Positions 24,218-31,368 of a stretch of 37,952 nt of DNA are shown one piece after another. Below the pieces are notes generated by a model, which was given only the letters and a program-made list of their open reading frames with translations, searched no databases and was not told where the DNA came from. Positions within the stretch are counted from its first letter, which is position 1; every line of letters begins with the position of its first letter. This DNA comes from a virus, in IMG/VR virus record IMGVR_UViG_3300046461_000020, positions 1-37,952 of that record, one strand, 5' to 3'. The translations under genes were made by a program, and so were the position numbers.

Positions 24218-24397
24218 ATGGAACACTACAAAGAAGCCGCCATTGCCGCGGCCAAAGCATCGCCGGCATGGCTCGGGGTCTATATCACGCACGCGGCAGA
24301 AAACATCACCGTCTCGGGCCTTGCTGCGATTGCGGCGACGATTTACAGCGTAGTCCAGACATACATCTCGATCCAGAGATACAGGAGCGGAAAGTGA
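24218..24397 (+). CDS. Small holin-like membrane protein
   Basis: A 59-aa protein with one clear membrane segment at about 29-50 (NITVSGLAAIAATIYSVVQTY) and a weaker hydrophobic segment near 7-25. It has a short basic end. Its size, topology and place directly before the endolysin (GTG/TGA overlap) fit a small holin or pinholin. ATG 24218 was chosen over upstream starts that lie inside the tailspike gene. Confidence 0.7.
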   Translation: MEHYKEAAIAAAKASPAWLGVYITHAAENITVSGLAAIAATIYSVVQTYISIQRYRSGK

Positions 24398-24876
24398 GCG
24401 CATTCGACGATGCATTTGCCGCGCTGCTCGGCAATGAGGGCGGCTACTCATTCAATCCAGCAGATCCAGGCGGCGAGACCATGTGGGGCGTCACCGCACG
24501 TGTCGCGCGCGCCTGGGGATACACCGGCGACATGAAAGACTTGCCGCTCGATACCGCCAAGGCCATCGCGAAGAAGTTCTATTGGGACCCGTACCAGTGC
24601 GACCAGTTCGATCCGCGTATCGGCTTCCAGGTGTTCGACGCGGCATACAACGGCGGCCGGCCCGCGCAGTGGTTGCAGCAGGCGGTCGGCGTTGCCGCTG
24701 ACGGCGTAATCGGCTCTATCACCATCGCCGCGGTGCGCGCGGCCGATCCGATGAAGGTCATCATGCGCTTCGACGCTTATCGGCTGCAATACCTCGGCAA
24801 CCTTTCCACGTGGCCCACATTCGGTCACGGCTGGGCCAACCGCATCGCAAACAACCTGATTCGGGGTGCGTCATGA
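24394..24876 (+). CDS. Endolysin, GH108 N-acetylmuramidase
   Basis: A 160-aa peptidoglycan hydrolase. The motif NEGGYSFNPADPGGETMWGVT holds the family catalytic glutamate, Glu15. The later segment FDAAYNGGRPAQWLQQAVGVAADGVIGSITIAAV is the C-terminal peptidoglycan-binding half typical of GH108 proteins. There is no signal peptide, so holin-dependent release is expected. The GTG start (24394) overlaps the holin-like stop and has AGGAGCGG in front. The next gene overlaps by four bases. Confidence 0.9.
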   Translation: MSAFDDAFAALLGNEGGYSFNPADPGGETMWGVTARVARAWGYTGDMKDLPLDTAKAIAKKFYWDPYQCDQFDPRIGFQVFDAAYNGGRPAQWLQQAVGVAADGVIGSITIAAVRAADPMKVIMRFDAYRLQYLGNLSTWPTFGHGWANRIANNLIRGAS

Positions 24877-25436
24877 GTGCATGGGATTCAGCATTGAACG
24901 TCGTCAAGACGCTCGCACCGACGATAGCGACTGCATTGGGCGGACCGCTTGCCGGCGGCGCAGTAATGGCGCTCGAAAGCGTATTCGGCATCACCGCCAA
25001 GCCCGACGCGTCGACCGATGACCGGCAAACCGCGATTGCCGCAGCGATCAGCGGCGCGACGCCCGAGCAGCTCGCAGCCATGCGCGCGAAGGATCAGGAC
25101 TATGCGCTGGCAATGGCACAGGCTGGGTTCAAGAACACCGAGACGCTTGCGAGTCTCAGCGTTCAGGATCGTGCAAGCGCCCGCGCCATGCAGATCAGCA
25201 CCAAGAGCCTGACGGCGCCGTTCCTCGCCTTATTCGTGACACTCGGATTCTTCGGCGTTCTGGCCGTGATGATGTTCGTCCCGCTGCCGGCAGCTACGCA
25301 CGATGCGCTGATGCTGATGCTAGGTTCGCTCGGCACGGCATGGATCAGCGTCATTGCGTACTACTTTGGCTCAAGCGCGTCGAGCGATAGGAAAACCGAA
25401 CTGCTCGCGCAGTCGACACCGGGTAGCACGCAATGA
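24873..25436 (+). CDS. 3-TM holin family protein
   Basis: A 187-aa protein with an amphipathic Gly/Ala N-terminus (TALGGPLAGGAVMALESVFG), a charged middle, and two strong membrane segments at about 113-132 and 140-163. It ends with AYYFGSSASSDRKTELL, the typical C-terminus of the GTA-type 3-TM holin family. It is ATGA-coupled to the endolysin. With the small protein at 24218 it could form a holin/antiholin pair. Which of the two times lysis is not clear. Confidence 0.75.
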   Translation: MSAWDSALNVVKTLAPTIATALGGPLAGGAVMALESVFGITAKPDASTDDRQTAIAAAISGATPEQLAAMRAKDQDYALAMAQAGFKNTETLASLSVQDRASARAMQISTKSLTAPFLALFVTLGFFGVLAVMMFVPLPAATHDALMLMLGSLGTAWISVIAYYFGSSASSDRKTELLAQSTPGSTQ

Positions 25437-25669
25437 AACTCATCGGAAATTACCTGCTGAACATCCTGAAATGGCTCGACATTGGCGTGAACGTCATTGT
25501 CCTGTTCGGCGCAAGCAACGAGACGATTAGCGAGCGCTCGGCCAAGGCGCGCAACGCGGGGCGCAAGTGGGGCTGTTTGCTCTGCGGCCTGCTCGATCGG
25601 GTGAATCCGGGCCACTGCGACAACGCTTTGAAATCCACCATCGGCGATGACGCCATCATCAAGGACTGA
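25433..25669 (+). CDS. Small conserved lysis-cassette protein
   Basis: A 78-aa protein with a hydrophobic N-terminus (IGNYLLNILKWLDIGVNVIVLFG) and the motif NETISERSAKARNAGRKWGCLLCGLLDRVNPGHC, which recurs in small proteins next to phage lysis genes. The cysteines (CLLC and GHC) may bind a metal or form disulfides. It is ATGA-coupled to the 3-TM holin gene. No typical spanin pair (Rz/Rz1) is visible in this cassette, so a part in outer-membrane disruption is possible but unsupported. Confidence 0.7.
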   Translation: MKLIGNYLLNILKWLDIGVNVIVLFGASNETISERSAKARNAGRKWGCLLCGLLDRVNPGHCDNALKSTIGDDAIIKD

Positions 25670-25672
25670 ACC

Positions 25673-26578
25673 ATGAAACGAATCCTTTGCGCGGCGCTCG
25701 CCGCATTCACCTCGCTCGCGTTCGGCGCGACTCTCACGCCGGTTCAGCTTCTCAACCCGGTCGGATCATCTTCGGGACAAGTTATCGTTTCTACCGGGTC
25801 ATCCACGGCCCCCGGATGGGCTAATGTGCCTGCTACTGCGCTTAGCGGTATCACGCCGGTAGCGAATGGAGGAACCGGGCTTGCCGCGCTGACGCAATAC
25901 AACGTGATGGCCGGGAACGGGACTTCGGCGGTCTCGCTAATCGGACCCGGAGCATCTGGAACAATTTTCGTGTCGAACGGGGCAGCCAGCTATCCATCGT
26001 TCCAGACGGTCGCGTCATTGTCGCTTGCTCTCACGACAGGCAACTTGTCGCAATTCGCCGCGACCACGAGCGCGCAGCTTGCAGGCGTGCTTTCTGATGA
26101 GACGGGCACCGGTTCGGCGGTGTTCGGTACGTCGCCGAATATCACGACACCAAACCTTGTTGGCGTGACAAACGCAAGTAGCGCCGCCGCGGGCTCGGTG
26201 GGAGAGTATGCCGCGAATGCAACGTCTGGGACATCCATAACGAGCGGCGTGACCATCAATGCCACAAGCATTAGTCTTGCGCCGGGGGATTGGGATTGCC
26301 GCGCGCAGGCGGTCTTTCTGCCGGCAGCGAGCACGGTAATAGCGAATCTGGCAGCTGGTATAACGACGACATCCGCAACCCTGCCGACTTCTCCCGATAC
26401 TTCGTATATCGGCACGACGATGACGGCTGGGGCGAACGGCACCACGACGGTCAACCCGCTTACGAAGCGGCTCAATGTTTCGTCGACAACAACCGTCTAC
26501 CTTGTTGCATTCGCCCAGAGCGTGACGACCAGCACGGCCAGCGTCAACGGGTATATTCAGTGCCGGCGGATACGCTAA
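25673..26578 (+). CDS. Fibre-like protein with Sec signal peptide
   Basis: A 301-aa protein. The first 19 residues (KR, then a hydrophobic ILCAALAAFTSLAF, then a GA cleavage site) form a signal peptide. The rest has tail-fibre-type low-complexity motifs: PVANGGTGLAALTQYNVMAGNGTSAVSLIGPG and LAGVLSDETGTGSAVFGTSPNITTP. The last 100 residues are beta-rich and end NGYIQCRRIR. Fibre repeats are usual in cytoplasmically assembled tail proteins, which have no signal peptide, so the combination is odd. It may be exported to the periplasm or cell surface. It starts three bases after its neighbour. Confidence 0.75.
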   Translation: MKRILCAALAAFTSLAFGATLTPVQLLNPVGSSSGQVIVSTGSSTAPGWANVPATALSGITPVANGGTGLAALTQYNVMAGNGTSAVSLIGPGASGTIFVSNGAASYPSFQTVASLSLALTTGNLSQFAATTSAQLAGVLSDETGTGSAVFGTSPNITTPNLVGVTNASSAAAGSVGEYAANATSGTSITSGVTINATSISLAPGDWDCRAQAVFLPAASTVIANLAAGITTTSATLPTSPDTSYIGTTMTAGANGTTTVNPLTKRLNVSSTTTVYLVAFAQSVTTSTASVNGYIQCRRIR

Positions 26579-27779
26579 CCCGAATATTCCGAGTGAGCAG
26601 CTTGCGCATGAACCGGCGCGCGGGCTGCTCGAAATAGCGGTGCGTACCGAGCGATATCACTATGACGGCACAGAGGATGATGGCCGTTCTGCCCATGAAG
26701 ATCGCAATGTTCTCCGGTGTGGCGGGAACGAAATCGCCCGGCGCCATCTTCTCGATCACAATGACGTGTAGCAAGTACATCGAATAGCTCGCTTCGCCAA
26801 GCGCGACGAGCGGCCCATAGCATAGAGGCTTCACTCCGTACCGCGCGCAGCAGAAGATCACCGCTGCGATTGCCGGTAATAGCCCGATCATCCCCAAGAT
26901 TTCAGCCAAACGCGGCGTGCCGAGTTCGTTGCGAGTCACGAACAGCACAATGTCGAGGACGGCCAGGGCCAGCACGAACCGCGCAATACGCCGTTCAACC
27001 ACGCTCACACCGTGCCGTACGAGCGTCACATGCGCCTGCGCGAGCGCGCATCCAGTCAGGAATTCAAGCACGCGCGGATATGGCGCAACGTAGTTGAACC
27101 AGTCCGAGAACTGCGTCTTCGGCGCGCCCTTCGGGTTCTCGACGACGCCAATAAGCGAGCCGACGTGATCGATTAATGGGGCGTGCTGCTTGAGCCACGA
27201 CAGCACGACGGCCGCAACGGCACCTATGACAATCGCGTTGATGACAGCGGAGCGGGGAACACGCACGCGCAGCATCGCCAGGCAGATAACCGGATACGTC
27301 AGATACAGGAAGAATTCTGTGCTGATTGACCACGCGACGTAGGTGTAATGGAATGCGAAGGTGATCGGGTGTTCGCCTATAAAACCGTATACCCAGCTTT
27401 GCACGCCGGCCAGCAGGTAGGCGAGCGCTTCCATATATTCGAGTCGGTATGAGTCAGGCGCATACAGGAAGAAATTCCCGCCTATGACATCGAACGCAGC
27501 CAGCGCGAAGAATAGCGGATACAGGCGGCTGAACCGGGCGACAGCGAACTCGTACACCCCGCGTGTCGACGACATCATCCCCGAATAGTTGTAATGGATA
27601 ATGAAGCCGCTGAGCACGAAGAACAGCGACATGCCGAGGAACGCCAGTTGGTGAAACGGATCGGCGAATGGGACGCCGGGATTCAGCTTGAAGATCACCG
27701 GCCACAGGTGATCGAAAACGATGGAGGCAGCAGCGAGAAATCTGAGCCCCGTCAGCGCCGGTATCTCCTGGTTTTTCAT
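26544..27779 (-). CDS. Acyltransferase family 3 (O-antigen acetylase-like)
   Basis: A 411-aa integral membrane protein with about ten hydrophobic segments. The start has ALTGLRFLAAASIVFDHLWP with the family's conserved Arg13 and His24. A GMSLFFVLSGFIIHYNY segment is also typical. Such enzymes transfer acetyl groups from acetyl-CoA to O-antigen or other envelope sugars, so serotype conversion by the prophage is likely. I chose ATG 27779 with GAGGA upstream. The track's longer TTG start is less likely. Its 3' end overlaps the fibre-like gene tail-to-tail by 35 bp, and it lies next to attP as cargo. Confidence 0.9.
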   Translation of the reverse strand: MKNQEIPALTGLRFLAAASIVFDHLWPVIFKLNPGVPFADPFHQLAFLGMSLFFVLSGFIIHYNYSGMMSSTRGVYEFAVARFSRLYPLFFALAAFDVIGGNFFLYAPDSYRLEYMEALAYLLAGVQSWVYGFIGEHPITFAFHYTYVAWSISTEFFLYLTYPVICLAMLRVRVPRSAVINAIVIGAVAAVVLSWLKQHAPLIDHVGSLIGVVENPKGAPKTQFSDWFNYVAPYPRVLEFLTGCALAQAHVTLVRHGVSVVERRIARFVLALAVLDIVLFVTRNELGTPRLAEILGMIGLLPAIAAVIFCCARYGVKPLCYGPLVALGEASYSMYLLHVIVIEKMAPGDFVPATPENIAIFMGRTAIILCAVIVISLGTHRYFEQPARRFMRKLLTRNIRVSVSAGTEYTR

Positions 27780-27862
27780 TGTGGTAATTCCTCGGAACAA
27801 TCTGTAATTGTTGCGCGGAGTTTACAACAAACCGAAAAATCCCATAGCGATAGAATCCCCGC

Positions 27863-28090
27863 ATGGACGACGACACCGAAAACGCCACCGAATACATGCG
27901 CGAGCGGGCCGCGATCATGGAGATTGATGGCGGCCTCAAACGGTACGAAGCCGAGTTCTACGCGGTCGTGGCGACCTGGCGATTCTGCCAGCGTACCGGG
28001 GTGAAGGAGCCGATCGCGCTGAACTACCGTTACCACAGCCGCCAGTTCACTGGTGACGAGGCGAGGGAGCCCGGCGAGAAGACGGAATAA
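27863..28090 (+). CDS. Small hypothetical protein near attP
   Basis: A 75-aa charged protein, divergent from the acyltransferase gene. It has a helical middle (EIDGGLKRYEAEFYAVVATWRFCQRTG) and a polar end. I do not recognise it. No Shine-Dalgarno is visible. A TAGAAT box ends seven bases before the ATG, so the transcript might start at or near the start codon. It is the last gene before the integration site region. Confidence 0.5.
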   Translation: MDDDTENATEYMRERAAIMEIDGGLKRYEAEFYAVVATWRFCQRTGVKEPIALNYRYHSRQFTGDEAREPGEKTE

Positions 28091-28102
28091 ACGCCTTCGC
28101 GG

Positions 28103-28310
28103 TTTCTAATATTTCCCATACACTTCCCGCAAAACCGCGCCAGAGCTTGCCTGTTCTTTGTGCAAAATATTAGAAACGATACGAAGCTTTCCCTTACTGG
28201 GCGTGGGTTTGATGCCGATTTATTATCCTGAAGGGCTATCAGCAACAATTGTCTGCAAGCCCCGCCCAGTAAGGACTTTCTAATATTTTCTGGCGTCTTT
28301 CTAATATTTT
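28103..28310. other. Probable attP region with integrase arm-type repeats
   Basis: The gene-free stretch 28091-28313 carries four copies of TTTCTAATATTT. They lie at 28103-28114 (+), 28165-28176 (inverted), 28277-28288 (+) and 28298-28309 (+). The last two are 21 bp apart, two helical turns, inside the repeat CTTTCTAATATTTTC. They lie directly behind the integrase gene. AT-rich repeats of this kind in this place are typical arm-type integrase or excisionase sites. The crossover core could not be chosen without the host attB. Confidence 0.7.
28192..28274. repeat. 12-bp inverted repeat in attP region
   Basis: CCTTACTGGGCG (28192-28203) and CGCCCAGTAAGG (28263-28274) are exact inverted copies 59 bp apart, between the second and third arm-type repeats. 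They could flank the crossover core or form a stem in a transcript. Between them lies the short palindrome ACAATTGT. Confidence 0.7.
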
Positions 28311-28313
28311 CCG

Positions 28314-29372
28314 CTACGCCGACTTCGGAATTGCCAACCGGACGTTGCTGATCGGCACCGTCCGATCCTTGAAATAGATCTCGGTCGTTGACTTGTCGGC
28401 ATGCGCCGCGGCGATCATCAGAGCGTCGATATCGTAGCCGGCCTTCTTGGCATCCGTCAGCGATTTGGCCCGGATGTCCTTGATCGTATAACCGTACTTT
28501 TCCAGTTTTGCCCGGTTGCATGCCTCTCGCCAGACCTTCAGTGCTGAGGTGTCGCGCCATGCTTTGCCGTCTCGCGAATGGATGACAAACGGCCCTTTGA
28601 TCTTCCCGCTGGTGCGCGCCATTTCCAGCACGGCATCGATATCTGGCGTGATCGGCCAGTCGACTCTGGCCCCGCTCGAATCGCGTGTCTTGGAGGGGTG
28701 GAAGTGGATCACTCCGTTGTCGCGGTCGACCCAGTTGCTTTTCTCGTCCTCCCGCTTCCACCGCAATGCACGGATCTCTGTCGAGCGCTGCGCCGTCAGA
28801 TAGCACAGATCGACCAGGCACAGGATCATCGGATTGCGCTCCAGCTCGGCGCGGATCATCGCGAAATGCTCGTCCGTAATGTAGACGTCGCGCGGCTTGG
28901 GTATGCGAATACGGATGCCATTGCAGGGGTTTTCGCCGGGATAGTACCGCTGCTCCCGACACCACTGGAAAAAGCCGGTCAGGAAGGCGCGCATCGTGCG
29001 CTGCATGTTGATCTTCTCGCCCCAGTTCGAGCGCAGAAATTCAACGACGAACGCGTTATCGACCTGATCGATATTGACGTCCGCAAAACCGGTCTTGACG
29101 TAGTTCCCATATAGCGGCCACGCGCGCTCACGGTGCTCGGACCTTTTCTCGCGCACGTATTCGTCGACAAGGTGAGGCACATTGCCGATGCCGCTCAGCG
29201 ATTCACGCTTGCGCTTTTCAGCCGCAAGGCGCTCAAGCATTTTTAGCTCACCATCCTCGACGCGGCACAGTTTGATCCAGCTTCCAGCTTTCGGAAACCA
29301 GTAGTAGCTGCCACTTTTCTGATAGACCCGGTTCGGCAAGCCGTCGGGTATGGTGCGTCGACGCGCATTCAT
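28314..29372 (-). CDS. int: Tyrosine-type integrase
   Basis: A 352-aa tyrosine recombinase. The N-terminal 60 residues form a small arm-binding-type domain and about 65-155 a SAM-like core-binding domain. The catalytic domain has Arg196 (TAQRSTEI), Lys228 (SKTR), Arg301 (KDIRAKSLTD), His324 (AAAHADKSTTEIY) and Tyr333. The usual box II His is Lys298, a variant seen in other phage integrases. It integrates the phage at the host attB using the attP just downstream. It starts by ATGA overlap with the DUF4224 gene. Confidence 0.93.
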   Translation of the reverse strand: MNARRRTIPDGLPNRVYQKSGSYYWFPKAGSWIKLCRVEDGELKMLERLAAEKRKRESLSGIGNVPHLVDEYVREKRSEHRERAWPLYGNYVKTGFADVNIDQVDNAFVVEFLRSNWGEKINMQRTMRAFLTGFFQWCREQRYYPGENPCNGIRIRIPKPRDVYITDEHFAMIRAELERNPMILCLVDLCYLTAQRSTEIRALRWKREDEKSNWVDRDNGVIHFHPSKTRDSSGARVDWPITPDIDAVLEMARTSGKIKGPFVIHSRDGKAWRDTSALKVWREACNRAKLEKYGYTIKDIRAKSLTDAKKAGYDIDALMIAAAHADKSTTEIYFKDRTVPISNVRLAIPKSA

Positions 29373-29614
29373 TTGATTGCCCGCAAGGTAACCGGCCGCA
29401 GAGCCGGGCGTTCTTCTTTTATTGGAGTGCTGTGCAGCCCGGCGCGCTTGGCTTGAAGCGCCTCAAAGGTAGCCCAGGTAACGACCGGGCTACCATCCCC
29501 GCAGCGCACGACGTTGATGCCGAACTGTTCGCGGAACCATTCTACCTGCTTGGTGTAGCGCTTCTTGCCGGTCACCCGCTCTAGTTCGGCGGCGGTCATC
29601 AATCGGTCGCTCAT
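29369..29614 (-). CDS. DUF4224 protein, candidate excisionase
   Basis: An 81-aa protein with LMTAAELERVTGKKRYTKQVEWFREQFGINVVRCGDGSPVVTWATFEAL, the pattern of DUF4224 proteins found beside integrases. A small winged-helix-like DNA-binding fold is expected. Its place directly before int and translational coupling suggest a recombination directionality factor that bends attP. GGAGAG lies before ATG 29614. No experimental support can be given. Confidence 0.7.
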   Translation of the reverse strand: MSDRLMTAAELERVTGKKRYTKQVEWFREQFGINVVRCGDGSPVVTWATFEALQAKRAGLHSTPIKEERPALRPVTLRAIK

Positions 29615-30033
29615 GCTGCTCTCCGCTCATATTCCCCAAATAGCGCCGCGACCAGCGGGTCACGAAACGCCGGCCGTGCCAGTTCTTTCCTGATCCGCTC
29701 GCGCCGTTCGGCGTCTGCTTTTTCCATCTTCGTCTTGGCGTGCCGCGCCTTGTATGCTCGGTTCTTCGCTCGCCGTTCCTCGGCAGTCTGGTTAGGTGGC
29801 TTGGGCGCGTCGATACCCGGGCCAAAGATGAACCGGGCGACGTACCGATAGCTCCGACCCTCCAGCTTCCATCCCTTGATGTGCACGTTGCCCTCAGTCT
29901 GAAGCACGTCTAGCACGTCTCTGACACATGGCTGGGATATTCCGGAAGCAACGGATATCTCCGGGATGGTCATTGCGCGCCGCTTGATTACGGCGCTGAC
30001 GTGGGCGATGTTTTCTGCGCGTGGTTTGCTCAT
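29611..30033 (-). CDS. Winged-helix DNA-binding protein
   Basis: A 140-aa protein. The N-terminal 70 residues (IAHVSAVIKRRAMTIPEISVASGISQPCVRDVLDVLQTEGNVHIKGWKLEGRSYRYVARFI) form a helix-turn-helix with wing. A basic, coiled tail (RRAKNRAYKARHAKTKMEKADAERRERIRKEL) and a conserved-looking RDPLVAALFGEYE end follow. ATG 30033 has GGGAGAG upstream. Earlier in-frame starts lie in the upstream gene. It is probably a transcription regulator or accessory factor of unknown target, coupled to its neighbours by ATGA at both ends. Confidence 0.65.
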   Translation of the reverse strand: MSKPRAENIAHVSAVIKRRAMTIPEISVASGISQPCVRDVLDVLQTEGNVHIKGWKLEGRSYRYVARFIFGPGIDAPKPPNQTAEERRAKNRAYKARHAKTKMEKADAERRERIRKELARPAFRDPLVAALFGEYERRAA

Positions 30034-30590
30034 TGCTGCTCTCCCGCTTTCTGTGACAGTGCGGCCGGCGGTGATGGTAGTGGCCGCCAGTGCGACGCGC
30101 GGTGGCCGACTCCTGGCGTCGAAAAGCCATAATTCTCGTGATAGGTTCCACCTAGAACGTGTCCATTGAGATACCAATTGGGCGATTCCTGGTCGGCCTT
30201 CACAACGAATGCAACGATTTGATCGTTCTCCGGCATCCGTTCATCGACGCTGATCCACGCATCCCGCCCGTCTCCATTCTCAAGAGCGGCGGTGGGAGCG
30301 GTGTAGAGGGGAATCCACCCGCTTGTCTCAGGCTCGCTGTCGGTCAATTCGGTAATGTCCGTGCTGCGCATCCACGCCACCGGCTCCGCTGCCACCTTTT
30401 CGGCGGTGAGAGCGGCGCGGCCAGTTACTCGCAAGAATTCATCCCACAGCGATCGAGCAGAATCCTTGCCGGTGCGCTCAAAACCAAAGCGGCCGTCCGC
30501 ATCCCACCACGCCTCAAACGCTTCCCGCTCCCCAATCGCCCTATTGGCGGCGTCCTCACCGCTCGGCGAAGTGTGATTTGTCGTGTTCAT
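30030..30590 (-). CDS. DUF551-domain protein
   Basis: A 186-aa protein. The C-terminal third has AWISVDERMPENDQIVAFVV and ends with ASHWRPLPSPPA, the two hallmarks of DUF551. The N-terminal half has an EREAFEAWWDADGRFGFERTGKDSARSLWDEFL helix pattern common in similar phage proteins, and a short linker with EPVAWM. Function unknown. It is ATGA-coupled at both ends. Confidence 0.75.
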   Translation of the reverse strand: MNTTNHTSPSGEDAANRAIGEREAFEAWWDADGRFGFERTGKDSARSLWDEFLRVTGRAALTAEKVAAEPVAWMRSTDITELTDSEPETSGWIPLYTAPTAALENGDGRDAWISVDERMPENDQIVAFVVKADQESPNWYLNGHVLGGTYHENYGFSTPGVGHRASHWRPLPSPPAALSQKAGEQQ

Positions 30591-30940
30591 TTGCTGTCCT
30601 TTGCGCGGGCGGCGAAATTGGCGATAGCAACGGCGTGCTCGACATATTCAACGGGCAGGTCGATACCGTGCGCGTCGCAGATTGACACCACGTCGTCGTA
30701 AGTCACCGCCTCGTCTGCTTGCTCGGCGTCACCGCACGATTGCGCGGGAGCTGTGGGGGCTGCGGCGCGTGCATATTCGTCCAGCAGAAAAGTAGCGTTG
30801 CTTAGGATCATCACCCGGTCTGCGACCGATACGGGCGTATTTGCATCATTCATCCGGCACAAGGCCGCGCGAAATTCCTTGAACGTTGCGCGCTCATCAG
30901 TCATAGCCTCTCCGGCGATCTTGGTAGTGGTGGTATTCAT
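30587..30940 (-). CDS. Hypothetical early-left protein
   Basis: A 117-aa acidic, helical protein (RATFKEFRAALCRMNDANTPVSVADRVMILSNATFLLDEYARAA, then EAVTYDDVVSICDAHGIDLPVEYVEHAVAIANFAARA). I do not recognise it. ATG 30940 overlaps the upstream stop by four bases. An internal ATG (30904) is an alternative start. Confidence 0.6.
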   Translation of the reverse strand: MNTTTTKIAGEAMTDERATFKEFRAALCRMNDANTPVSVADRVMILSNATFLLDEYARAAAPTAPAQSCGDAEQADEAVTYDDVVSICDAHGIDLPVEYVEHAVAIANFAARAKDSK

Positions 30941-31347
30941 CGGGCGGCCTTTGCATCCGGTTCGTCATACACGCAACTCAGTTCCCAATCGCCAACAATG
31001 GGTTGCATGCGTTCTCGAAGGCGATCATCGGCGGCCATTGAAGCAATTGCCCATCCGGCGCACAGATCAGTCGGAACGCCCTGGTCGTCAAATTCCTGAT
31101 GGCAGTGAAACGGTGTGCCATCAACAACACATTTCAGCGCATCCATTACTGTCGGCAGGCAACCGTTTGGAACTGTCCCTGCAGCGAACGCACAGCTCTT
31201 GCAGCGTGATTTGTGGTTCGGGAATTTCGCCCGCGCTTCCAATTCGGCCTTATCGGTGAGCCTGGCGAGTTGTTCGCCTAGCATGCGACCTTCTGGGCTC
31301 GGTCGATTCGGCACCAAGCTCGGCGCTGCGTCTGTATCGGTATTCAT
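30937..31347 (-). CDS. Cysteine-rich hypothetical protein
   Basis: A 136-aa protein with Cys49 and Cys52 (RCKSCAF), Cys63 (PNGCLPT), Cys73, Cys82 and Cys96 (DLCAGWAIA), a layout that could bind one or two metal ions. The last 40 residues are charged and helical. AAGGA precedes ATG 31347. The motif G-T-x-P-N-G-C and the DALKCVVDGTPFHCH segment recur in phage proteins that I know only as hypothetical. Confidence 0.6.
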   Translation of the reverse strand: MNTDTDAAPSLVPNRPSPEGRMLGEQLARLTDKAELEARAKFPNHKSRCKSCAFAAGTVPNGCLPTVMDALKCVVDGTPFHCHQEFDDQGVPTDLCAGWAIASMAADDRLRERMQPIVGDWELSCVYDEPDAKAAR

Positions 31348-31368
31348 GTCGGGTTCCTTGCGGGTGGG

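Noticed and set aside
28091-28313. CRISPR array from the repeated TTTCTAATATTT units
   Set aside because: There are only four short units in mixed orientation with unequal spacing, and no cas genes. The place next to int points to attachment-site repeats.
30587-31347. Gene duplication suggested by neighbouring proteins starting MNTT, MNTT and MNTD
   Set aside because: Similarity ends after a few residues. The rest of the three proteins is unrelated.
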